Assembly (NCBI RefSeq): GCF_048213115.1
Contig: NZ_CP172404.1
Location: forward strand, 2,046,001 to 2,110,000
Direction: 5' to 3'
From: Niveibacterium terrae
GTDB lineage: Bacteria > Pseudomonadota > Gammaproteobacteria > Burkholderiales > Rhodocyclaceae
Length of the DNA stretch: 64,000 nucleotides
Shown here: positions 56,832 through 64,000 of the stretch, one piece after another
How the letters are laid out: each line of letters begins with the position of its first letter
How positions within the stretch are numbered: position 1 is the stretch's first letter
Notes under the pieces: model-generated
The model's database searches: none
What the model saw: only the letters and a program-made list of their open reading frames with translations
What the model was told of the DNA's origin: nothing
Translations under genes and position numbers: made by a program

Positions 56832-57872
56832 ATGCCTGCCGCCCGGCGGCAGCCATCCCCGCCCGTGATTGAATTCCACAGAGTCCACAAGTCCTACCGC
56901 GTCAAGGACTTGGAAGTTCCTGCGCTGAGCGACGTCGAACTGACAATCCAGGACGGCGAAGTCTTCGGTGTCGTCGGCCATTCCGGGGCCGGCAAGTCCA
57001 CGCTGCTGCGCCTGATCAACCTGCTCGAACGCCCTGACGCCGGCCAGATCCGCATCAATGGCGAGGACATCCTCGCGCTCGACGCGGCCGGTCTCGCCGC
57101 GCTGCGCCAGAAGATCGGCATGATCTTCCAGCACTTCAACCTGCTCTCGGCCAAGACCGTCGCCGAGAATGTCGCCTGGCCGCTGAAGATCGCGAAGTGG
57201 GACAAGGAGAAGATCGCGGCGCGGGTCGCCGAGCTGCTCGATCGCGTCGGCCTCACTGACCAGGCGGACAAGTATCCGGCCCAGCTCTCGGGGGGGCAAA
57301 AGCAAAGGGTCGGCATCGCGCGCGCTCTGGCGACGAGGCCGCAGGTCCTGCTCTGCGACGAGGCGACCAGCGCGCTCGACCCTCAGACCACGCGCTCGGT
57401 GCTCGATCTTCTGGCGGGTATCAACCGCGAGCTGGGATTGACGATCGTGCTGATCACGCACGAGATGGACGTCGTCCGCCGGATCTGTGACCGGGTCGCC
57501 GTGCTCGACTCCGGCCGCATCGTCGAATCGGGGCCGGTCACTGAAGTCTTCCTGCACCCGAAGCACGAGACGAGCCGCCGCTTCGTCTTCGAAGCCGAGC
57601 GGGTCGAAGAGGAAGCATTGCTCGACGACTTCGCCCATGTGCCGGGACGCATCGTCAGGCTGACCTTCACCCGCGATCTGTCCTATTCGCCGCTCTTGAG
57701 CGTCGTCTCGCGCGAGACCGGAGTCGATTTCAGCATCCTGTTCGGACGGATAGACCGGATCAAGGACACGCCCTATGGACAGCTGACCGTCGCCTATAGC
57801 GGCGGCGATGTCGAGGCCGCCTTGCGCGCCCTCGGCGAGCGGGGCATACAGATCGAGGAGTTGAGACGATGA
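56832..57872 (+). CDS. metN: Methionine ABC transporter ATP-binding protein MetN
   Basis: This is the ATPase of the MetNIQ methionine importer. Walker A is VVGHSGAGKSTLLRLINL, the signature LSGGQKQRVGIARAL, and Walker B VLLCDEATSALDPQ. The C-terminal NIL domain (about residues 265-340) is the methionine-sensing regulatory part. The start is uncertain: ATG at 56832, with no ribosome site, or GTG at 56865, which gives the usual MIEFHRVHKSYRV beginning. No methionine riboswitch is evident upstream. It is coupled to metI by ATGA. Confidence 0.93.
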   Translation: MPAARRQPSPPVIEFHRVHKSYRVKDLEVPALSDVELTIQDGEVFGVVGHSGAGKSTLLRLINLLERPDAGQIRINGEDILALDAAGLAALRQKIGMIFQHFNLLSAKTVAENVAWPLKIAKWDKEKIAARVAELLDRVGLTDQADKYPAQLSGGQKQRVGIARALATRPQVLLCDEATSALDPQTTRSVLDLLAGINRELGLTIVLITHEMDVVRRICDRVAVLDSGRIVESGPVTEVFLHPKHETSRRFVFEAERVEEEALLDDFAHVPGRIVRLTFTRDLSYSPLLSVVSRETGVDFSILFGRIDRIKDTPYGQLTVAYSGGDVEAALRALGERGIQIEELRR

Positions 57873-58534
57873 ACGAACTGTTTTCCAACCTGGACTGGGC
57901 CGAAATCGGCCTGGCATCGCTGGATACCTTCGCGATGCTGGGCGGCTCGCTCGTCTTCACGATGCTGCTGGGCCTGCCTCTGGGGATCATCCTGTTCCTG
58001 ACCGGGCGAGGTCAGCTGCTTGAAAACAAGCTGGCATATTCCGTGCTCTCCTTCATCGTCAACGTGCTGCGCTCGGTTCCTTTCGTGATCCTGTTGATCG
58101 TGATGATCCCGCTGACCGTGTTGATCTCGGGGACCTCACTGGGGGTTGCCGGAGCGATTCCGCCGCTGGTGGTCGGAGCCTCGCCCTTCTTCGCCCGGCT
58201 GGTCGAGACCGCGCTGCGTGAAGTGGACAAAGGCGTCATCGAAGCCTGCCAGGCGATGGGCGCCTCGCCACGGCAGATCGTGCTCGGCGCGCTGCTTCCG
58301 GAGGCTTTCCCGGGGATCCTCGCCGCGGCGACGGTGACCGCGATCACGCTGGTCTCCTATGCGGCGATGTCGGGCGTGATCGGCGGAGGAGGGCTGGGAG
58401 ATCTGGCGATCCGCTTCGGATACCAGAGGTTCCAGACCGATGTGATGGTCGTGACGGTTCTGTTGTTGCTGGTGTTGGTTCAAGTGCTGCAGATGATCGG
58501 CGATCGACTCGTGGTTCGGTTCTCGCATCGCTGA
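57869..58534 (+). CDS. metI: Methionine ABC transporter permease MetI
   Basis: The 221-residue inner membrane protein has five helices. The EAA loop that contacts MetN is in EACQAMGASPRQIVLGALLP. The VNVLRSVPFVILLIVMIPLT segment is highly typical of MetI. Its start overlaps the metN stop. metQ follows after 59 bp with its own AAGGAG site. Confidence 0.96.
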   Translation: MNELFSNLDWAEIGLASLDTFAMLGGSLVFTMLLGLPLGIILFLTGRGQLLENKLAYSVLSFIVNVLRSVPFVILLIVMIPLTVLISGTSLGVAGAIPPLVVGASPFFARLVETALREVDKGVIEACQAMGASPRQIVLGALLPEAFPGILAAATVTAITLVSYAAMSGVIGGGGLGDLAIRFGYQRFQTDVMVVTVLLLLVLVQVLQMIGDRLVVRFSHR

Positions 58535-58593
58535 AGCCTGACGTTCTACCGAGAGTGTTTCCCCCTGTGTCTGTTCAGAAAAAGGAGAAGTCC

Positions 58594-59382
58594 ATGAAAA
58601 AGCTGTTTGCCTCTTTCGCTGCCGGCTTTGCGCTGACCGCCTTTGCCGCGGGAGCCCTGGCTGCCGACAAGATCACGGTGGCCGCGACGGCCGTCCCCCA
58701 TGCCGAGATCCTCGAACTGATCAAGCCGGCTCTGGCCAAACAAGGTGTGACGCTGGAAGTGAAGGTCTTCACCGACTACGTCCAGCCCAATGTCCAGGTC
58801 GCCGAGAAGCACCTCGACGCGAACTTCTTCCAGCACAAACCCTATCTGGCGGAATTCAACAAAGGTAAGGGCACGAACCTGGTGAGCGTCGTCGGCGTCC
58901 ACGTCGAACCCTTCGGCGCCTATTCGCGGAAAGTGAAGTCGCTCGCGGCACTCAAATCCGGTGCGACCGTTGCGATCCCCAACGATGCGACCAACGGCGG
59001 CCGCGCTCTGCTGCTGCTCGACAAGGCCGGCGTGATCAAGCTCAAGGACAACAGCAACATCCTCGCGACGACCAAGGACATCGCGTCCAACCCGAAACAG
59101 TTGAAGTTCCGCGAAGTCGAAGCCGCGACGCTGCCGCGCATCCTGCCCCAGGTCGATCTGGCGCTGATCAACACCAACTATGCGCTTGAAGCCAAGTTGA
59201 ACCCGGCCAAGGACGCGCTGGCGATCGAAGGCGCCCAGTCTCCGTATGTGAACGTGCTGGTCGCGCGCGCCGACAACGCCCAGTCCCCGGCGATCAAGAA
59301 ACTCGCCGCGGCGCTGAATTCGCCGGAAGTGAAGAAGTTCATCCAGGCCAAGTATAAAGGCGCGGTCGTCCCGGCTTTCTGA
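58594..59382 (+). CDS. metQ: Methionine-binding protein MetQ (NlpA family)
   Basis: This periplasmic binding protein delivers methionine to MetNI. The signal peptide is residues 1-23 (MKKLFASFAAGFALTAFAAG, then ALA). The mature part starts ADKITVAATAVPHAEILELI and contains VKVFTDYVQPNVQVAEKHLD and INTNYALEAKLNP. AAAAAGGAGAAG precedes the ATG. No lipobox cysteine is present, so this form is soluble, unlike the lipoprotein MetQ of E. coli. It has 262 residues. Confidence 0.95.
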   Translation: MKKLFASFAAGFALTAFAAGALAADKITVAATAVPHAEILELIKPALAKQGVTLEVKVFTDYVQPNVQVAEKHLDANFFQHKPYLAEFNKGKGTNLVSVVGVHVEPFGAYSRKVKSLAALKSGATVAIPNDATNGGRALLLLDKAGVIKLKDNSNILATTKDIASNPKQLKFREVEAATLPRILPQVDLALINTNYALEAKLNPAKDALAIEGAQSPYVNVLVARADNAQSPAIKKLAAALNSPEVKKFIQAKYKGAVVPAF

Positions 59383-59392
59383 GCGGAGGGCC

Positions 59393-60604
59393 TCAGATGC
59401 AGCGAAGGCTCTTTGAGCGGATGGCTTGCTCAAAGACCGCGTTTGCCTGATCGGCCCAGTTTGCCCAGCTATGCGCTTCGGCGTGGGCACGGATCTTGTC
59501 CTCGTCGTACTCCCGGGCTGAGGCGGCAATGATCGCCGAGGCGAAAGCCTCGGCGGTGTAGGGTTCGACGACACAGCCATAATCGGGTTTCGAGATCGCA
59601 TCCGCCGCCGAGTTGACCCTGGACGTGAGCACCGGCCTTCCGCAGGCCATGGCCTCGAAGTAGACCGTAGCCCAACCTTCATAGTCGCTCGATAGCAGCA
59701 GCCAGTCCGCAGCCCCCATCCAGCTAGCCACTTCTGCATGGTTTCGTTGCCCGGCGAAAAGCACGAGATCCTGAAGACCGAGTTCAGCGGCTTCCTTCTC
59801 CAGCTTTTTGCGGTTCGGACCACTGCCGACAAGAACCAGAAGCGGCGGCGTCTGACCGCGTTGCCGGATCCGCGCCAGAGCCCGTATCACCAGGGACTGG
59901 TTCTTCCTGTCTATCAGGTAGCCGACATAGACGGCGATCCGGCCCTCCTGCGGCAGGCCAAGCCGGGCACGGCTCTCGCTTTTAGTGCGTAGCTGAAAGC
60001 GACAGGGATCGACTCCGTTGCAGAGAAAGACGGCATTCTCTTCCGGGCACCCCAGATCCAGGCTGCGCCGTTTCAGATCCGAGCTGACCGAGATCACGCG
60101 GTCGGCCTCCCTCATCGTCCAGCCCAATTGCGCGCGCGTCAGAGCCAACTCCGGGTAGAGACGCAGATCGGCGCCATGGCAGGTCACCACCGAGGCGCAG
60201 CCCAGCGAGCGAGCCAGATGCACAGCGGCGTAGCCATCGGGATAGGCGAAATGGGCATCGATGACGTCGGGAGTCCAGCCGGAATGGTTGATCCTGAAGT
60301 CGTGCGCGACGCTTTTCACCATCAGCGGTCCCTGGGTGAAAGTCGCGATCTTCGGGATCTGCAGGTAGCGTGGATAGGTCACGCGAATCCCCTCTTCGGT
60401 TCTTCCCTCGCTCTCCACGCTGGCCCATTGCCCCCAGCTTCCCAGAGCGACAAGCCCGCGCGGGAACCACGGCGTTGGAACCATAACCCTCAGATCGACA
60501 TGTTTGGCCAGAGCTCTGGCCCGCTCCATGCAGAAAGTCCCGAGCGACGGGAAAGCCCGGCTCGGAAAGAGGCGGGTCAGCATCAGGACTTTCAGCTTGC
60601 TCAT
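59393..60604 (-). CDS. Glycosyltransferase family 4
   Basis: The 403-residue GT-B protein transfers a sugar from a nucleotide donor. The C-terminal half has IAVYVGYLIDRKNQSLVIRA and the donor-site E-x7-E (LLLSSDYEGWATVYFEAMAC), then GRPVLTSRVNSAADAI. The N-terminal acceptor half opens with LKVLMLTRLFPSRAFPSLGT. It lies 18 bp after the other glycosyltransferase gene, suggesting both act on one polysaccharide or glycolipid. The acceptor is unknown. Confidence 0.85.
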   Translation of the reverse strand: MSKLKVLMLTRLFPSRAFPSLGTFCMERARALAKHVDLRVMVPTPWFPRGLVALGSWGQWASVESEGRTEEGIRVTYPRYLQIPKIATFTQGPLMVKSVAHDFRINHSGWTPDVIDAHFAYPDGYAAVHLARSLGCASVVTCHGADLRLYPELALTRAQLGWTMREADRVISVSSDLKRRSLDLGCPEENAVFLCNGVDPCRFQLRTKSESRARLGLPQEGRIAVYVGYLIDRKNQSLVIRALARIRQRGQTPPLLVLVGSGPNRKKLEKEAAELGLQDLVLFAGQRNHAEVASWMGAADWLLLSSDYEGWATVYFEAMACGRPVLTSRVNSAADAISKPDYGCVVEPYTAEAFASAIIAASAREYDEDKIRAHAEAHSWANWADQANAVFEQAIRSKSLRCI

Positions 60605-60622
60605 GCGCGCTCCTTCAGCCGT

Positions 60623-61762
60623 TCAGGCACAGGAAAGCTGGCAATACAGATCACGGTAGCGCTTGAGCATCAGATCCATCGAGTAGTGTTCGCAGGTGTA
60701 GCGGCGAGCCGCCTCGCCGAGTCGTTGTCTGAGCTCGTCCTGTCTGGCCAGCGAGCTCAAACCGCTCACCAGCGCATCCAGATCGCCGGCTTTGAAGAGC
60801 AGCGCGGCCCGGCCTCTGTCCGTCACTTCGGGCACGCCGCCGACCCGGCTGGCGATGCAGGGGAGGGCACAGGCCATCGCCTCGGACAGCGCATTCGGAT
60901 GGGCCTCGCTGTCGCTGGGGAGCGCAAAGATGTCGAGGTCTTGCAGAAAGGCGGCTGAATCGCTGACCTGCCCGGCCATCTGAACACGGTCAGCGATACC
61001 CAGGGATTCGATCAGGGCCGAGAGTTCCCCTCTCATCCTGCCTTCGCCGCCTATCCGGAGAACCAGATTGAGTCCACGCTGGATCAGCTTGTGGCAGGCC
61101 AGGATCAGCAGAGCCTGGTTCTTGACCGGAGAAAGGCTTCCCAGCGTACCGATGGCCAGTTCCTGCCGCGAATGTTCCACGGGCCTGGGCGAGAAGCGAT
61201 CGACATCGACACCGTTAGGGATCACTGCGATTCGGGATTTCGGCAGACCGACATGGTCGACCAGGAAATCTCGCGAACCTTCGCTGACCGTGAACATCCT
61301 GGTTGTGACATGGGTGAGCGCCCGACTCATCATCTTCCAGCGCCAGGGCAGCGCCTTGGCTTCAGCCAGCCCGTGAAAGCTGAAAATCAGCGGAGGCATG
61401 GGCCGGGTGCTCAACCTGGCCAGCGCCACCTCCGGCCATGCCCACAGATTGCGGGCATGAATCAGGGTCGGCCGGATTTCGCGGATCAGTCTTCTAAGTT
61501 CAAGCGGCACGCCCGGACCGGACGAGTGGGCGTGCAGGCAATGGATCGCAACCGAGGACGAAAACCGCTCGCGGATCAAGGCATCCCCCTTGAGCGCGAC
61601 CACGGTATGGGTGATGCCGTCATCGAGCAGGCCGTTGGCGACCCGGCTCAACGCAAGCTCCATTCCTCCCGCACTCAAGGTCGGGACGATGTGCAGCACA
61701 TGGATCGTTCGCACGCTACTGACCGCCAGTCTCCTTGCCGAATCAGTCAGCGAGACTAGCAT
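60623..61762 (-). CDS. Glycosyltransferase family 4
   Basis: The 379-residue GT-B protein has an N-terminal HIVPTLSAGGMELALSRVANG loop and a C-terminal IGTLGSLSPVKNQALLILAC and donor motif LPSDSEAHPNALSEAMACAL. The true start may be a GTG at 61714 (MRTIHVLHIVPTL), which would remove 16 residues that are not family-like. It precedes the second glycosyltransferase gene in the same direction. The context does not show which polymer is made. Confidence 0.85.
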   Translation of the reverse strand: MLVSLTDSARRLAVSSVRTIHVLHIVPTLSAGGMELALSRVANGLLDDGITHTVVALKGDALIRERFSSSVAIHCLHAHSSGPGVPLELRRLIREIRPTLIHARNLWAWPEVALARLSTRPMPPLIFSFHGLAEAKALPWRWKMMSRALTHVTTRMFTVSEGSRDFLVDHVGLPKSRIAVIPNGVDVDRFSPRPVEHSRQELAIGTLGSLSPVKNQALLILACHKLIQRGLNLVLRIGGEGRMRGELSALIESLGIADRVQMAGQVSDSAAFLQDLDIFALPSDSEAHPNALSEAMACALPCIASRVGGVPEVTDRGRAALLFKAGDLDALVSGLSSLARQDELRQRLGEAARRYTCEHYSMDLMLKRYRDLYCQLSCA

Positions 61763-62082
61763 CGCGGCGGGTACGGCTTTCGTGCGGTGTTTCCTGTCTC
61801 AGGCCAGAAAGCCTGAGTAAATCAGCATTACGCGCGCCCCCGCCTTGCGGCAGGGGATTCTGCAGCTGCATTGCGGACTGCGAGGCAGCGATCGTCAACA
61901 AATTCAAAACCATGCCGATCGCTGCAGTCTTGAGCGCTAGCGCTGATTACAACGCTGCGATCGTCATGAAAAGCCCATGCGATCGCAGCCGGCCAGAACG
62001 CCGCTGTGCGGCGTATTACAAGGCTGCGATCGTCATCAAACCAAACCATGGCGATCGCTGCAGTCTTGAGCGCTAGCGCGTA
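61763..62082. other. Intergenic region mostly filled by a tandem repeat array
   Basis: The left part (61763-61883) has no recognised feature apart from a G+C-rich stem-like stretch. The rest is the repeat array described separately. No protein-coding or RNA gene is supported. The glycosyltransferase start lies on the left and the mutarotase stop on the right, both on the minus strand. Confidence 0.6.
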
Positions 62083-62101
62083 TTACAAGGCAGCGATCGT
62101 C
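61884..62101 (-). repeat. Tandem array of about 68-bp units derived from the mutarotase 3' end
   Basis: On the minus strand, three full units start at 62101, 62034 and 61965 with lengths 67, 69 and 69, and a partial fourth starts at 61896. Each begins GACGATCGC(A/T)GC, and units 1-3 continue with a TTGTAAT block. Units 1 and 3 share GCTAGCGCTCAAGACTGCAG; unit 2 has GCCGCACAGCGGC instead. A second GCGATCG-type arm near each unit end makes a hairpin. The first unit includes the last codons and stop of the mutarotase gene. Confidence 0.85.
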
Positions 62102-62928
62102 TGCCGGCCCCACCACTCGGCGCCAGGCGCCAGTTCGACGGGCTTGTTGACCGCGGCAGCTTCGACGCAGAGCATGTAACGGAAACCGTTGTCGGGAAGG
62201 TCGGCAATCGCCGCGCTGTTCTTCTCCCAGGGATTCCAGACGACGACGTCGGCGAAGTTTTCCTTGCCGATGCCGAGCGAACGGTGCGGCTCGCGCACGA
62301 GCACAGGACGGTTCGCGTCGAAGTAGACGCGGTCGGTTTCCGCTTCAATGGTGAGGTCGACACCGGTTTCGTCGTGTTCGACGCCGGTGGGTGCGTCGAG
62401 GTAGCGCAGGCCATGGAGGCCTTCGATCTTGACTTCCTCGACTTCGCGCATACGCAGATAGGTGTGCAGCGCGCCGGTGAAGCTCAGCGCGTTCTCGCCC
62501 TGATTCTTGACACCCAGCTCGATGTCCAGGCGCTGCCCCGAGATCAGCACGGTCAGTTCGACCGCGAACGCGTGCGGCCAGATCTTGCGGCTCGCTTCGT
62601 CGTCGGTCAGCGTGAAAGTCGCCGTTGCAAAATCCTTGCCGACCCGGCTCTCGGTCTCGGTCCACTCGACGAGTCGCGCAAAACCGTGCTTGGGCAGATT
62701 GCCGCGCCCGCCAAACTGCGGGAAGCAGACCGGAACGCCGCCGCGCACGGCTTCACCGACCTTGAACGCGCTCTTGTCGCTCAGGTAGAGGCGCTCATCG
62801 CCCCCCGCGGGAATCCAGCTGACGATGTGGGCGCCCAGGTTCAGAATGGTCGCCGTCGCGCCGTCCGGAGCGGTGATGCGGACAGCAGGCAGGCCGTTGA
62901 AGGTGATCTTTTCGATTCCAGTTGTCAT
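62083..62928 (-). CDS. D-hexose-6-phosphate mutarotase (YeaD family)
   Basis: The 281-residue aldose-1-epimerase-fold protein interconverts anomers of hexose 6-phosphates. Family motifs include TILNLGAHIVSWIPAGGDER, RGGVPVCFPQFGGRGNLPKHGFAR with the catalytic His, TGALHTYLRM, and WNPWEKNSAAIADLPDNGFR. Its final codons (TIAAL-stop) are the start of a downstream tandem array. It follows tag by 18 bp on the same strand, with a weak ribosome site. Confidence 0.92.
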   Translation of the reverse strand: MTTGIEKITFNGLPAVRITAPDGATATILNLGAHIVSWIPAGGDERLYLSDKSAFKVGEAVRGGVPVCFPQFGGRGNLPKHGFARLVEWTETESRVGKDFATATFTLTDDEASRKIWPHAFAVELTVLISGQRLDIELGVKNQGENALSFTGALHTYLRMREVEEVKIEGLHGLRYLDAPTGVEHDETGVDLTIEAETDRVYFDANRPVLVREPHRSLGIGKENFADVVVWNPWEKNSAAIADLPDNGFRYMLCVEAAAVNKPVELAPGAEWWGRQTIAAL

Positions 62929-62933
62929 TTTGT

Positions 62934-62974
62934 CGTCTGTGAAATATCAGATTGGCGTCTGTGAAATATCAGAT
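62934..62974. repeat. 22-bp tandem duplication at the tag-mutarotase junction
   Basis: The 19-nt block CGTCTGTGAAATATCAGAT occurs at 62934-62952 and again at 62956-62974, a period of 22. One copy encodes the last residues of Tag; the stop codon falls at the border with the second copy, which occupies most of the spacer before the mutarotase gene. Confidence 0.85.
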
Positions 62975-63525
62975 GCGAGTGTGCATTCTGCGATTTCACG
63001 GAAGCGGAAACAAGTCGGATCGTGGTCGTTGCGCATTCCGACCGCCTGCATGAAGGCGAGACAGCTTGTCGGCCCCAGGAAACGGAAGCCTTGGCGGCGC
63101 AGCGCGCGGCTCATCCGTTCAGCGGCATCGGGCTCATCCTGCGGGCTCGCAAAGCTCCACAACCAGCCGGAGGCATCGCTTCCCTTCTGCTGCAGTGCAA
63201 GCCAGGCGCGCGCATTGCCGATCGTCGCCTCGATCTTGCCACGATGGCGGACGATTCCCGGATTTGCAAGCAGCCGGGCGACATCATCACTGGTGAAACG
63301 GGCGATCCTCTCGGCGTCGAAGCCGGCGAAGGCTTCGCGGTAGGCTTCGCGTTTGCGCAGAATCGTGATCCAGGCGAGGCCCGCCTGGGAGGCTTCGAGG
63401 CACAGATTCTCGAAGAGCGCGCGCGCCTCATGGACGGGAACGCCCCATTCGAGGTCATGGTAGGCCTGATAGAGCGGATCATCCCCGACCCAGCGGCACC
63501 GGCAGCGCGAGTCAGAGTTCGTCAA
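62947..63525 (-). CDS. tag: DNA-3-methyladenine glycosylase I
   Basis: Tag removes 3-methyladenine from DNA. The protein has 192 residues. RCRWVGDDPLYQAYHDLEWG carries the first zinc ligands (C10, H23). NLCLEASQAGLAWITILRKR carries the substrate-site tryptophan and glutamate. The C-terminal NDHDPTCF supplies the remaining His and Cys zinc ligands. Its start overlaps the stop of the upstream monooxygenase-like gene (ATGA). Its 3' end lies in a small tandem duplication. Confidence 0.93.
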   Translation of the reverse strand: MTNSDSRCRCRWVGDDPLYQAYHDLEWGVPVHEARALFENLCLEASQAGLAWITILRKREAYREAFAGFDAERIARFTSDDVARLLANPGIVRHRGKIEATIGNARAWLALQQKGSDASGWLWSFASPQDEPDAAERMSRALRRQGFRFLGPTSCLAFMQAVGMRNDHDPTCFRFREIAECTLASDISQTPI

Positions 63526-63827
63526 AGCTCATCCAGTGGCATCAACACCCGGTACTGGGGGATTCCGGAGAGCTTGCCGATCAGCGCGATGACAGCCTTT
63601 TTCAGGTAGGGAGAGGCGAGATGGCGCTTCAGATCCTCTTCCGAGCTCCACAGCTCCAGCGTATTGACGCGCATCGGGTTGGCGCTGTCACGGTAGAGGT
63701 CGTAGCGAATACAACCTTCTTCCTGCCTTGTCAGCGCCGCCAGCTGTCGCAGTGTTGCGATTGCATCGGTTTCGTGCCTGGGCACGATCTCGGCCAGAGT
63801 GACCACATGAATCGGTTTGGCGCTCAT
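63522..63827 (-). CDS. Antibiotic biosynthesis monooxygenase (ABM)-domain protein
   Basis: The 101-residue ferredoxin-like alpha-beta barrel has the ABM/quinol monooxygenase layout: VVTLAEIVPRHETDAIATLR, then the conserved TRQEEGCIRYDLYRDSANPM and TLELWSSEEDLKRHLASPYL. Such small proteins include YgiN-type quinol monooxygenases; the substrate is unknown. The start MSAKPIHVV is preferred to a 32-residue upstream extension. It is translationally coupled to tag. Confidence 0.85.
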   Translation of the reverse strand: MSAKPIHVVTLAEIVPRHETDAIATLRQLAALTRQEEGCIRYDLYRDSANPMRVNTLELWSSEEDLKRHLASPYLKKAVIALIGKLSGIPQYRVLMPLDEL

Positions 63828-63912
63828 GTTCCAACTCGCACGCGAAGAGGATGAGCATAGTTTAGCGGAAGAGGGCGGGGCGGGAGCGTGCAGAACACCC
63901 AGGCAGAAAAGC

Positions 63913-63942
63913 AAAAAGCCCAATCCGGAGATTGGGCTTTTT
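63913..63942 (-). terminator. Bidirectional-looking terminator beside tRNA-fMet
   Basis: A perfect 12-bp stem AAAAAGCCCAAT / ATTGGGCTTTTT (63913-63924 and 63931-63942) encloses CCGGAG. T-runs exist on both strands. It lies 7 bp after the 3' end of the tRNA, so it terminates the tRNA transcript before the ABM gene. Confidence 0.9.
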
Positions 63943-63948
63943 GCTGAT

Positions 63949-64000
<52 letters not shown>

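Noticed and set aside
61884..62101. CRISPR array
   Set aside because: The units are 67-69 bp with long similar stretches and no constant repeat plus unique spacer layout; no cas genes are present.
61884..62101. Cyanobacterial HIP1 (GCGATCGC) sites
   Set aside because: GCGATCG-like motifs occur only as part of the local array, and the gene content is proteobacterial.

Overview
The window is a G+C-rich bacterial chromosome segment with dense genes, short operons and frequent ATGA/GTGA start-stop overlaps. Gene content and order point to a betaproteobacterium. The markers are hom-thrC; the dapC-dapD-pilU-dapE-prmB operon divergent from smc-zipA-ligA; trmJ-cysE-iscR-iscS-iscU-iscA-hscB-hscA-fdx-iscX; and hpnC-hpnD for squalene/hopanoid synthesis. 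A Rhodocyclales- or Nitrosomonadales-like organism is plausible, but that is inference from synteny and no 16S gene is present.

Layout. 1-13.7 kb is core metabolism: threonine synthesis (hom, thrC), NAD synthesis and repair (nadC, nnr), a GH13 alpha-glucosidase, arginase, an orphan periplasmic binding protein, kynurenine formamidase, a TonB-like protein, an Hsp70-like protein and hpnCD. 13.8-21.3 kb is an accessory island, visibly less G+C-rich. It holds an IS110-family element with a structured non-coding end, a C-terminal relic of a REP-associated transposase (RAYT), a translationally coupled set of three genes (helical-repeat protein, PcfJ-like protein, DUF1266-like protein) and a DUF3396 (type VI immunity-like) protein. 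21.6-25.3 kb carries a TehA-like transporter, a LivK-like binding protein, a zinc alcohol dehydrogenase and tRNA-Leu(UAG). 25.4-34.5 kb holds suhB, trmJ, cysE and a complete isc operon with an additional NifS/IscS paralogue. Nearly identical promoter/operator sequences precede cysE and iscR and fit the IscR site pattern, so cysteine supply and Fe-S assembly are probably regulated together. 34.5-41 kb has glutathione peroxidase, a stand-alone response regulator and the lysine/diaminopimelate operon with pilU and prmB. 41-48.4 kb is chromosome segregation, division and replication (smc, zipA, ligA) plus a methyltransferase. 48.7-56.7 kb has membrane proteins, a calcium-type P-type ATPase, dbpA with a coupled small basic protein, and a slipin. 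56.8-59.4 kb is the MetNIQ methionine importer. 59.4-63.8 kb contains two glycosyltransferases, a tandem-repeat array, a hexose-6-phosphate mutarotase, tag and a monooxygenase-like protein. The window ends inside a tRNA-fMet.

The best candidate for an undescribed system is the four-gene accessory cluster at 15.3-21.3 kb. Its genes share one strand, three are translationally coupled, and it is flanked by mobile-element debris. Its function cannot be told from sequence alone. Other unusual items are a roughly 68-bp tandem array that copies the 3' end of a mutarotase gene, the structured flank of the IS110 element, and an 11-G tract upstream of the TehA-like gene.
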